Shown: positions 36,090 to 46,756 of the stretch, piece by piece
How positions within the stretch are numbered: the first letter of the stretch is position 1
Layout of the letters: each line of letters begins with the position of its first letter
From: Dryomyza anilis
Taxonomy: Eukaryota > Arthropoda > Insecta > Diptera > Dryomyzidae
Assembly (NCBI GenBank): GCA_951804985.1
Contig: OX638131.1
Span: 37,603,544-37,667,543 of the forward strand
DNA: 64,000 nucleotides
Direction: 5' to 3'
The notes under the pieces: model-generated
Databases searched by the model: none
What the model saw: the letters and a program-made list of their open reading frames with translations, nothing else
What the model was told of the DNA's origin: nothing
Position numbers and translations under genes: made by a program

Positions 36090-37400
36090 TTCGAACTTTA
36101 CGTCAAACAGTATGCAGTGCGCAGAAAACTAGAGCAACACCAATGGAATGAAACTCGAAATTTCGCAGGGCTTTATAACGGTTATTCGACATACAAACAA
36201 ACGAACCAAAAATAGTTTCAAAATCAGCGAAATTTTTCTTCTTTCCATTACATTACATATTCAGTATTCAGCGCGCATTTACTGCCTTCGCAGCCATACA
36301 AAATGTTGTGCTTCCGCGTGCTCTATATTCCGCACAAATGTCGGCACCACATTAGAGGTGGAGAGCTGCCTCTATTGCTTTTGTTCTCGCTTTCTCGCAC
36401 GTTGGCTGGAGACAGACATTGTGGCAATGTGGTCTGCGCTTGTGACATTTCTGAACACTTGATAATTTAACCGCACCGATGACAATGACGCCATTTTTTG
36501 GTGTTTGACGTGCACTGTCGTCGTCGTTTCTTGTAAAACTGGGGAGCCACCAAAATGATGCTCCACTGCGAAACACTGCCGAGGTGCCAAGATTCCGAAT
36601 TACCGACACTTGCATGTGAAGTGACTGTAGGTGCCTACAGTACACGACGTATGTACGTCGTACTTGCAACGTATGGATGAACGGACAAACGGATGGCCGC
36701 ACGCAGGCACTTACGTAGTGCCGACGCGTCGTCAACCTGCAATACGCGATATGCGACGACGCCGACGATTGACAGCTGTCTGCGTTACGTCAGTCAAAAT
36801 GACGCATCGTGTTTTGGTAGCAGGGCACCAGAAAATCCAGCAACCATTGAAAGCGAGACGACGACATGTTGCGAAGTAAAGCGATGACTGCTGCCGCCTT
36901 TCAGGCACAAAAATGTTCTTAACGCGACGATATTGTATGAGCGACGACGCGTCGCGACGTATTGCTCGGTTATGCGTCGCCCCCCCCAAAAAAAAAAACA
37001 AAAAAATCGGCCGAATGTGATTTCCGTCTATGCGACAGCGTCAGCGAAAGAGACAACAGGCTCATCATGTGTGCGCATATCTATATTTTTGTAGGACTAT
37101 GTATGTGTTTTTAAAAGCAAACGGTAAATAAGTTTGTCCGTCCTCCAACTGCCTATCTGTCTATTTGTCTGTCTTTTTTCCTTCATGCCCTCACTAAGTC
37201 TGCCCATGTGCAATTTTCTATATTTTCATTCATTTTCATTTCGTTGCATTCATGTTGCACCGTCTGTTTTTCTTTTTTCCGGAGTTTTGTGACTCACGTA
37301 GTGCGCTCACAATATTAGGAGGCTGTCGCGTGCAGTGACAAATATTGCAGCCGTACACGAATCTACTCCCGAGGGCGGTGTGTTTGTGCGGGTGTCGCGA
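36090..37400. promoter_or_regulatory. GC-richer island between FAM107 and GRHPR, possible promoter
   Basis: About 1.3 kb with many CG dinucleotides (repeated CGACG, GCGTCG), unlike its AT-rich surroundings. TGACGTAA/TTACGTCA-type motifs occur near 36785. Several overlapping open frames up to 127 codons exist on both strands, as expected from GC content; none shows a known domain. It could be the promoter and 5' exon of an unrecognised transcript, or an enhancer. Confidence 0.35.
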
Positions 37401-38267
37401 CTGAAATTGCTATGAATTAAAATAATTACATGCGAATCTATAAAATTTACTACAAATCACTGATGCAGCGATATGAAACACTTGACGATTGTAGTCACAG
37501 TGACAACCTTTTGATCCTTTATTCTGCATCATCACTGACAGCATAAACAGAAAGTGTATGGCATATAAAACGGTCGTCATAAAAACAATAGAACTTGTGA
37601 CAAACAATCCATCAAATTTTTTCAATCCAATTATTTTTCTCTCTCGTCATTACATCAATTATCGGATCTGAATAAAAAAAAAAGCCATATCGACACAGTT
37701 TACGTCTAAATTTTTGAAAAATGTATATAATTTGAAAATATCTACATGTATATTACACAAATAAATTACTAAAAAAGCAGACTAAAGGGAAATGCTAAGT
37801 ATAAACCAAGGATTGAAACCCTAACCGAAATCGATATCCATTTAAAACCGTTTCATTTTAAAAAGCGAAACCGTAACCGAAACCATTATACGAAAATCGG
37901 AAATAAACCGATATCCAAACCGATATAAATGGTTTCGGTTTTATACAGGTTTTAAAACGGTTTTCAAAAAATTATTTTATATAGCTTTAAAATACTTAAT
38001 GTCATTTAAATTGGGAGTCCCGAAATAACTTCTTTATGTATAAAACATGTTCTGAACACATGTTTCCTAGAACAATATTTCCTAGAATGACGGAGTTTGG
38101 TCTAAACTTATTTTTGCTATTGTTTTCTTCGATCACTTGTATAGCGGTAATTCGACAAAATCACACGCAACTCCAAGAACAAAATAGACGAAGCTATTTG
38201 CTTTTTCTTTCTTCGTACACTAGTGTCGTTCGTAGTGCGACTATGCATGTGTTTTGTTAGTACAAAA

Positions 38268-39295
38268 TAGAAATGGGCATGTGAGTGAGTTTTGACTCAC
38301 ACTCACTCACGCTCACGAAATAATTTTTTTAATCACGCACACTCACTCACGGCCTTTTTTGCTCTACTCACACTCGCTCACAATCACGTGAGTAAAATTA
38401 AGATTCACTGAATCACGTGTTTGTTTTTGGTATTGTTTGTTGGTGAGATTGGTCAACCGAGCGTGGCACCTCCGAGCGTGGCACTTCCGAGCGGACAACC
38501 TACATCTTTAAAACACAATAGTGATGTTAGGGATTTTGATAAAATGTATCTCAATTTTAACGGAGATGGAAATGTGAAAGCCCTTCGATGTGCTAACGTA
38601 AAATTGCCTCAAAGAATAATTCTCCGGTGAAGAATTCGTGTAAAATCTTTGAGAATTGTCTCTGGAAAAAATTATCTCTGGAAAACAATTATCATCAAAA
38701 GAATAGTCCGGCATAGAATTTACCATGGATGAATTTGGGAAAAACTATTTTTGAAGCGATTTTTTGGTTACTTCATTTATAACTCGAATAAAATCTGTGG
38801 GGTCCCGATTTTATTCGAACGAATCAAACTTAATAAACAAAAAGAAGTCAATACAGAGTTATCATGTGTATAGTTGAAATGGAAAATTCAAGTTTTTATA
38901 AAAATGGGTATATCGAATGAAAAATGCGTTCTATATCTATTTCCATGATACCAAGCAAAAACAATTGACATGACCCCAGTTCGGCCGGTTCGCAGGGGTT
39001 AGATCAATTATTGACTGAAACCTTGCAACTTGTTCTGAGTTGAAGAAGGGGTGGGTCTATGACGGACGTTAGAAAGGGTTAGAATGGGTTTGATCGCAAA
39101 AAATTAAAAAGTAAGATTTTTTTATTATTTTATGAATTATTCGACTCACGAACACTCATTCACGAAAAAATTGTACTCACTCACGGTACTTTTTGGTCTA
39201 CTCACACTCACTCACAATCACGTGGGCAAAATTAGGATTCCATCACGCGTGATTCACGTGAATCACGCTGAATCACGCTCACATGCCCAATTCTA
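38268..39295. mobile_element. Non-autonomous hAT transposon with perfect 8-bp target duplication
   Basis: This 1028-bp element is flanked on both sides by GTACAAAA (38260-38267 and 39296-39303). Its ends are inverted: TAGAAATGGGCATGTGAG at the left, and the right end reads TAGAATTGGGCATGTGAG on the other strand. Both ends continue into many copies of the motif ACTCACTCACG/ATCACGTG, in opposite orientation. An 8-bp duplication with TAGAxxTGGGCA ends is typical of hAT elements. No hAT transposase domain is seen; the longest internal open frame (38421-38630) is short and unrecognised. Confidence 0.9.
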
Positions 39296-39627
39296 GTACA
39301 AAACAACATGATACGAACGATACTAGCGATCGTTGTTTGTAAAGCACGCACTTGCACTGAAATTAAACAATATTAAATGCTTTCTTTTGTGTTTTTTATT
39401 TTTATTTGTTGTTAATTGCAAATCAATGAAGTTTTCTTAAGTTGAGATCTATGTTTTAATTTATTAAACAAAAAATGATATTTTGAATATATAAACATTT
39501 TAACAGTGTACCTTCATTTGAGCGCTATTGCTTTTGTGTGTTTTCGCTTTTTTAGTAATCGTTTATGGTAATCGTTTTCAGTTCTTTTGTTAGCAAAATA
39601 TTTACATTTCTTATTGAAGAGATTATA

Positions 39628-39881
39628 TCGTCGTTGTAGAACGAAAAGTCACCAAATACATTTTAATGAAAAACTTAAATTTCAAGTTTGTTGATTAATA
39701 TTACAAAAAAGTAATTGATGCATTTTTAAAGTTGAAATATCAATTGATAGATTTATATTTTCTTATCATGTGGCAAAATTGAGATAATCGATTAAGAATT
39801 GACAGATATATAAAGATTTTTGTAAATGAATATTTGGCATTTTGAAAATGTATTTGGTGACTTTTCGTTGTACAACGACGA
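39628..39881. mobile_element. MITE with about 40-bp inverted repeats, copy 1
   Basis: The 254-bp element starts TCGTCGTTGTAGAACGAAAA and ends with the inverse, with only a few mismatches over about 40 bp, and is flanked by TA on both sides (39626-39627 and 39882-39883). The interior is AT-rich and non-coding. A second copy is at 49423-49678. TA duplication and size suit a Tc1/mariner-driven MITE. Confidence 0.85.
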
Positions 39882-40752
39882 TATGGAAAAAATAAAAATA
39901 ATATAAAAATCAAAACCGAAACCGTATTTTGGAATCGTTTCGTATTAAAAACTATTAAACGAAACCGTAACCGAAAAGAGGAAGAAAACCGAAACCGAAA
40001 TCGAAACCGTTATTCGTTTTGGTTTCAATCCTTCGCATTAATGTTCAAACTTTCATTATGAAGTAAAGATATTTTTAGATTACATGCATAATAGTATTTT
40101 ATTAAAAATTGATTTTATAAAAGACTACCAAAATTATGTTCACAGGGCTTATTTTAAAAAGTAGAAATGTTGATAATTAGTATGGATTATTCACTGGATA
40201 TACATAAATCATCAATTCAATTTTTAGATTCAAATATCTTTAAAACTTAAATGAATTTTAGCATTCATTAATATACTAAAATTAGTCTTGATAACTAGAA
40301 GAATTATATTTTTTGGGAAACATTTGTCAACAGAACTGTATTTTTTTATTCAAAGTAGTGGGTGAAAAGAACATAAAATTACGATTGTAATGTTTGTGAA
40401 AACAATATGTAATAGGAAAAACTGAATATGCTGGCGAAATCAGCAACCAAACATTATATAGAATTTAGTAAGCATTTTAAGTATGTCCATGGGAAAAATC
40501 ATGTGGAGTAGTAGTGTAATTATTAAATAAAAGTTAAATGCTTTACATAAAGTTACAATTGTAATTTCGATCTCTGCATTCATTACGAAACTATAGAAAA
40601 CTCTTCTTATTTCGTACGATTTAATTAACGTCTCAGACATCGGTAAATGTCGCGATGCGTCCAAACTCGAGTACATAAATTCAACTGTGCTTGGTGTAAA
40701 TTTTCATTTATTGTACTCTAATCTTCGACTGCGCATTAAGTTTTTTTTCTTC

Positions 40753-41209
40753 TTAGTACCCACAGGAAGTGTTTTCTGTAAAATGCTGATGCCCTGTTGA
40801 AATTACCAGTTGGGGATTTCCCATGAGGCTCCCGCAACTCGTACAACGATACAAACCGCCACCACCAACGCGGTTGAACTGAAATTCAGGAAGAGGCTGA
40901 AATTTGTGTGGATACCCTGGGTAATCGTGTGGATTTTGGTGCTCAAATGTTTTTATTTTCATAGTAGGGAGCGTGGTTATTCCGCATTTTTGTTGGGATA
41001 GAGAAAACTGCTCAAATGGTTATTGTGAAGCGCTTGGTGAGGTCGATTTGAAATGTCATCTCTTGTTCTTAAGAGTTGATGGCGCGGAATGTACGCTGTG
41101 TACGTCGATGCCATACAATCAATTCGTAATGTTTGTCAGCAGCAATTCTCAATTTAGTCCGCATTTGAATGGGCCAACAGGAACTTTAATAAACGTCGAC
41201 GGAAATTAG
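40753..41209. other. Complex island with short unassigned open frames
   Basis: A 450-bp island of mixed composition. On - a 69-codon frame (40962-40753) reads FQPLPEFQFNRVGGGG and LYRCTSCGSLMGN, with a CxxC pair. On + a 78-codon frame (40973-41209) has six Cys including CTLC. Neither matches a family I know, and both cannot be real at full length. It could be a small gene, a pseudogene exon or a conserved regulatory element. Confidence 0.25.
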
Positions 41210-41659
41210 TTTGCGCGAAAACGAAATGAGTTGTACAATTTTTTCGATGGCGAAAACTCAGAGAGTTTCGGGAATGAGTAATGAATTTATTAATTTCCAA
41301 AGTGCTGATGATTTTTGAGTGCATATACCTGAAATTACTAGAGTTTTGTATATTTCTAGATATGGGTTATTCCAAGTTATATTAACTGAATATTTAAAAA
41401 TTTTGGCAGGACCATCTCAGAAATTCATAAAATATTGTAGGATGGTTTTATGGCTTGGTATTAATAAAACGCACAAAACTGTAGTTTCCTATCTTAAGTG
41501 GTTTTAAAGATATGAGTCTTTGATATATTTTTAAGAGGCATATTTCTAAAAATTTCATTGCAAAAATATATTTTGAAAAGGTAATAAATTCAGTTTTCTA
41601 ATTTTTTTTATACAAACTATATCTCAGTATATATTATATTAAAAAAGTTATAAAAACAA

Positions 41660-41965
41660 CCTGGGACCGCAAAGAACCAGTACCAGAACCGGAATTGGAA
41701 CCGTTATTAAAAAATTGTGTGGAACTGGAACGGCTATTTTAAAAATCTTGAAACCAGAACTGGTACTAATATTTCAGTTTCTGTTAGGGACCGCAAAAAA
41801 TCGGAAATGGAACCGAAATCAGTACCGGTATCGGAACCGTTATTAAAAAAATGTGTGAAACTGGAATCGGAACACATATAATTTTTTGGTTTGGCACCAA
41901 AATCGGAATCAGAACCGGAACCGCTTTTTGAAAAATCTTCGAACTTGAACCGGAACCAATATTCC
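41660..41965. repeat. Two tandem copies of a GGAACCG-rich repeat
   Basis: GGGACCGCAAAGAACCAGTA (about 41672) and GGGACCGCAAAAAATCGGAA (about 41788) start two successive units. Each unit contains runs of GAACCGGAA, TTATTAAAAAA(A/T)TGTGTG and ATCTT(G/C)AA blocks. The style recalls the CCGAAA-rich ends of the composite element at 37806-40035 but the sequence differs. Confidence 0.65.
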
Positions 41966-42900
41966 GTATGGTTTTAGTCCTTGGATTTAACACAAAACAA
42001 TTTCATACAAATCATTTGATACAAATCTTCAGTTTGTTTTGCGTTTTCCATAAACCTTTGTCATCACTTGTCAGTCCATATTTTACCACTGCAAGATACA
42101 TCTGTCTATTAAATAAATCCAAAATTTTGTCCACTTATCTCTTGTACAACATAATTTCTTTTTTATGGCAATTTTTACTATTTTGACATTCTTTATCGAG
42201 GTGGTACACTTTATAAAAACATTTTTACTTTTTGGTCACGAGTTTCAATTCCCGAACCTTTATATAAATCATACTTATATATAAAAAATATATAGTATAT
42301 ATGTTTGCACTAAAGTAAAAAACTAATTAATCATCCATCTGGGTTTACAAGAGGAGGCGTGGGCGCTATGAAAAGTATATGCATTCTTGATCATCTCCTG
42401 AGTCGATCTAGTCCGGCAGTCTGTTTGTCCAACTTAGTCTTGAATTCACGATTACAAGAAAACCATTAAAGATAGATAAATGGAACTTAAAAATTAGATA
42501 ACTTGTCTACACTGTCGGGTATTAGAAATGGACGTAGTCGCTTGATTTTAACCTACGATCGGTCCACTTTATTATCGGTCCATATTATTATATTATATTA
42601 CCGGTTGATCTGCACGTTTTTTATACCTTGGCTAAACCAATTAAACAGAACCTCGATTAAAGATATCTTTTAAATATAGGTCTAGGGTATAGACCGGTTA
42701 TACACTCTAAATAAAATCTGCTTAAAATACACGAAAGCGTTCGTGTATTCTACGAAATAATTCCTGAAATTCCTCTACGAAATACTTTGTAAAATACACA
42801 AAAGAACTTTGGTAAATTTATGATAAAATTTATATAGACTAAGAAAACACAATGTTTTTGTAGCAAAACTATTAATATTGTCTAAAAGTGTCAAATATTT

Positions 42901-43217
42901 GACTTAGTGCATTGGACTACGAGCGAAAAGTCGTAGTCCAACGTGCCGAAAGGTCCGCGGTTTGATCCCCAGCGACTACCAACATCTTTTTCATAGAAAA
43001 CATTTTTTCTATGCGACGCTACCTCTCGGCAGTAAATGGCAAACCTACGAGAGTAAAACATTGCCTATGAAAAGCTCTCAACCGCCGTTCGGATTCGGCA
43101 ATAAACTGTAGGTCCCACCACTTTGAGTACAAATATAACTCGCACAGCTCAAATGGTGAGAGAAGCTCGGCCGAAGTTCTATACAGGACTGTAGCGCCAA
43201 ATTATTATTATTATTAA
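42901..43217 (+). mobile_element. tRNA-derived SINE, second copy
   Basis: Its body is close to identical to the 3011-3322 copy from the ACATCTTTTTCATAG block to the GACTGTAGCGCCAAA block, with a (TTA)n tail at 43203-43217. The tRNA head is altered: the B box is GGTTTGATCC, and a small inverted duplication (GGACTACGAGCG..CGTAGTCC) sits at about 42913-42940. It is inserted into the TTCGTAAAATACACGAAA-rich repeat region of 42.7-43.9 kb, so it is younger than that region. Confidence 0.85.
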
Positions 43218-43852
43218 TTTGCAACTGCAATGATGTTTAAGGCTCTAATACTTTTCAACCATCTTTCGTAAAATACACGAAAGACTTTCCTAAATGTATG
43301 ATAAAATTCAAATATTATTTGTTTATATGTCGAACATAATACGAAAGATCGTTATTTGTATTCGTAATTTATTTAATATGTTTGTACGTTTTGTATAAAT
43401 TTTAAGATATTTTTGTAAAATACACAAAAATAACGATTCATTCATAAAATATGAAATATTATGCACTGATGTGTTACTTTTGCACTTTTTACACAAACAG
43501 AACATACACAGAACACATTTTAAAACTGTTTGTATTTTATAACTATCTACTTACGATCGCGATATCAATAAAAATAAAATGGAGCTCCAAGTTGATATTT
43601 GAAGAAAACGTATTTCTGTTTTTACTAATTATTCGTAAAAAAAAACACGAATATTTCGTAAAATTCATTTTTCGAAAGCTTAGTAATTTATTCGTAAAAT
43701 GTAAAGCTCATTTGTAAAATATGTTTTTCTTTTGTAAAAAAGTTTTTAATAAAAAATAATATAACAAAAGTTTCATAATTTAAATGAATTTTGTTGTTAT
43801 TTTAATCGTTCGGTAAAAAATATTTTGGTAAAAAACAGATATTACAAATGTT

Positions 43853-45380
43853 TTGTGTATTCTACGAACTACACTACACAACAGCCATTCTGCGCAGCAG
43901 ACAAGGTTATTTTTGTATTATGTAAAATGACGCCCTTATTCCGAAAATATGGTTTAATAATGTTTCTTTGGATAGGTTTACAAAATATGGGCCAATAACT
44001 TTTGGACCGAGCTTTCATAAAGGTGGTCGCATATATTTTCAAATATCTCGCGTTCTAAATAACACATATGATCAAGTGTTATATCGAATGAAAGATAATG
44101 GAATGTCGAATAAACATTTCTTAGAAAATTAATAAATTGGTTCATTAGTTTAAGAGAACTCGAAAGAAGAACTTGAAAACAACATTTTTGTTCAACAAAA
44201 ATTTAAGAAAAAATTCATTCAAAAAAATGGAAAAAAATCGAGAAAGTAAGATGATACACAGATTTTATATTTTCAAAATTAGTTCACACTCCGTCCAAGA
44301 AATTGAGCTATAAATGACAAAAATATGTGGGTAACATTTGAAGATAAAAATATTATGTGAAAGCATTATAATTGAGTTCTGTACAAATAGGCATAAAAAT
44401 AAAAAATAAAAAATGTGAGCGGATCACGATTATTTTTTGAGCAACTATTGATAGATGATTCCTTGTCATTAATTTTAAATTTTATAACTTTATCTTTAAT
44501 ACTTAACGAGATATGTGATTCTAAAAAGTAAACCCATATTTCGTAGTGGATGCAGTTGATTACGTTGACTAAATCGACTCATTTTCGAACTTCGAATTAC
44601 TATTCTACTAAAATATATTGAAAATAAATTTCACATCATTCGGAATAGCGGTTTTAGAGTAATCGTGTATAGGTGGACAGACAGACGGTCATATCTAAAT
44701 CGACTCGGAAAGTGATGTTGACCAAGAAAATATATACTTTTTCATACCAGTCACGCCTACTAAGAGGCGCTAAAATATCCTCACATATATTTTATAACTT
44801 GTAACCCATGGGTATAGGGTATAAACATATTATGCGATTTATTTTAGTTAATACCCAATTGTAATGCTTTCACATGATTTTTTCTGTTCTCAAAACTTAT
44901 CCATAGATTTTTACATCATTTTCATTAAAAATGTATAGGCTAATTTTGCAATATTACAAACTGTGCATTATCTTGCGTTTTCAATTTTCGCCATTTTTTA
45001 AATGCATTTTTTAATAAAATGTTGGTCGACAAAATTTACATTTTCGAATTCTTCTATAGAGTTTTCTTAAAACAGTAAACCAATTCCAAACTATTGTAAG
45101 ACATGTTTATTGAATATTTAATTATCTTTCATTCGATATAACAATTGAGTTTGGGTTTTATTAAACGCGAGATATTTACAAATATATGTGAACACCTTTT
45201 TGAAAGCTCAGTACAAAAGTTATTGCCCGAAATCTAGTAAACCTATCCGTAGAAAATTTTTTAATTCATATATTCAAATTCTGCGAGTCATTTCCAATAA
45301 TACAAAAATAATGGAATTTACTGCGCAAACTTTTTTTTTCTCATTTTGTTGTGTAGTGTTATTCGTGTATATTACGAAAT
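43853..45380. mobile_element. 1.5-kb foldback element with about 400-bp imperfect arms
   Basis: Blocks on the left recur inverted on the right in mirrored order. GTATTCTACGAACTACACTA (43856) pairs with TAGTGTTATTCGTGTATATTAC (near 45354); GGATAGGTTTACAAAATATG (43972) pairs with GTAAACCTATCCG (near 45240); and the ATATCTCGCG and ATGAAAGATAATG blocks near 44045-44100 pair with blocks near 45120-45175. The centre has a GGTGGACAGACAGACGG motif common in fly interspersed repeats. No open frame is recognisable. Confidence 0.72.
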
Positions 45381-45429
45381 AGAAAAAATACGAAAAATAT
45401 TTCGTAAAATGTCCTATAAATATTTTGAG

Positions 45430-46400
45430 TGTAATTTTTCACAATGGATGAAATTATAAAGAGCAGATAGACCCTGTTTAACCCCAGAAATTCAGCACGA
45501 TTAAGCGCATACAAATATAGACCTTTTTGTTGTAGTCTAAATAAAAATCAATTAGATTAAGTCAATTAGAACCATACTTTTTAATCCTATACTAATATTG
45601 AGTTTAATACTTAATCCTGTTTGTACATGGTATATACGATCCAGAGAATAACGTGTAAAATGAGAATGTAAAGTTATCAATGATAAATCTCAAAAGTCCT
45701 ACAAAAATTAATAGTTTTGTAAAACAAACACAAATATTGTTCTTCAGTATACCATGTCCATTTTAGAAAATAATTCAAATTCGAATTTTTTGTTATCCGT
45801 TTAAAAAAAAGTGTAAAAAATGAATCAGTTCATTTTTGTCGATCGTATTATTTCAAACTTGTGTAAAAAAAGACCATATAAAACAGTATTAAGTGTATTT
45901 TAATAAAACAGCTGTATATAAATTGAAATTATTTATATTATTTCAAATAACTTTGTTTTGATTTATGATTTTTGTTTTAATTTGACACGATAGGGCATTA
46001 GCTTATCTGATATATATTGACATACATATGTACGTATAAACACTATCTTTCAATTTTCAACAAGTTTTTCAGCTGTTTATTAATAATATAAGTTGATAAG
46101 TGCAACTAGTGTTTTTCGCTGTTATCTCACAAACGATGTAGAGCTTTAAATTGTGAGATATAGTCACAGGGCTGCCATTAATGCCGAAAGCAGACAGTTA
46201 ATGTTCAATATATTATATAAATGTAAAAAACAGACATATATTCATATATAGACAGCTGTTTGTAGTACCTTAAAATAATCACTTTTGAAATCCCCGCAAT
46301 TTTCTCATAAAGTTGGTAGCCCTGAAAATGGCCCCAGTAGCTTTTTTTAGCAAATGATAAAGCGCACTATTTATCGTTATAACATGCACAGCTGAATTAA
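45430..46400. other. AT-rich DNA upstream of GRHPR copy A
   Basis: I see no gene or bounded element. Nothing here resembles a promoter until the initiator-like site at 46416. Confidence 0.45.
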
Positions 46401-46415
46401 TTAGAATTTAGTAAA

Positions 46416-46458
46416 TCAGTGACCACGTAAACGGAGGGTTCAAGACGTACACACTAAG
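46416..46458 (+). promoter_or_regulatory. Candidate initiator and 5' UTR exon of GRHPR copy A
   Basis: TCAGTG at 46416-46421 fits the insect initiator. AGACGT follows 27 bases on, near but not exactly at DPE spacing. The short stretch ends in CTAAG|GTGAGTGAG at 46458, a good donor, and a possible acceptor (TTATCAG) lies about 40 bp before the first ATG. A short non-coding first exon is therefore plausible. Confidence 0.35.
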
Positions 46459-46756
46459 GTGAGTGAGTAGTAATATTCTACAAGTCCAAGAGAGTATCAT
46501 CGCTCATGCAAGAGAACGACGATAAACTCAGTAAACTCACATCTCTGTTAAAGAGAGCTTTGTCCAAAGCCACACTCCGTAGGTATGTGACAAGATCATA
46601 TTGGGTTTGACTACTTTCGGAGGGCAAAAGATTATCTTGGACTTGATGGTTGTTTTTCTTGAACATCTGCAAAGCAACTATTAGTCTTGTATGTGTTTCC
46701 AAAGGAACCACATGCGTAATTATCAGTGAATTCTTTAAAATATTTAAGTTGTAAAT

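Larger units (their letters stand above)
37806..40035. mobile_element. Composite repeat with CCGAAA-rich inverted ends, host of two nested elements
   Basis: The left end starts AAGGATTGAAACCCTAACCG and the right end reads GGTTTCAATCCTT, its inverse. Both ends hold runs of the motif AACCGAAACCG in opposite orientation (37815-37970 and 39905-40025). The hAT element (38268-39295) and a TA-flanked MITE (39628-39881) sit inside, so this outer element is older. I found no clear target duplication or coding capacity. Removing the two inserts leaves roughly 0.95 kb. Confidence 0.6.
42715..45425. repeat. Region rich in the motif CGTAAAATACACGAAAG and its inverse
   Basis: At both ends of this stretch (42715-43870 and 45355-45425) short units of TTCGTAAAATACACGAAA and TTCGTGTATTTTACGAAA type recur in direct and inverted order. 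The SINE at 42901 and the foldback of 43853-45380 lie inside. A smaller patch of the same motif is at 50160-50340. It probably represents a larger terminal-repeat element invaded by others. Confidence 0.5.

Noticed and set aside
36352..36735. 127-codon minus-strand frame in the CG-rich island as a gene
   Set aside because: No domain was recognised, a second long frame overlaps it in another phase, and such lengths are expected by chance in GC-richer DNA; kept only as a finding.
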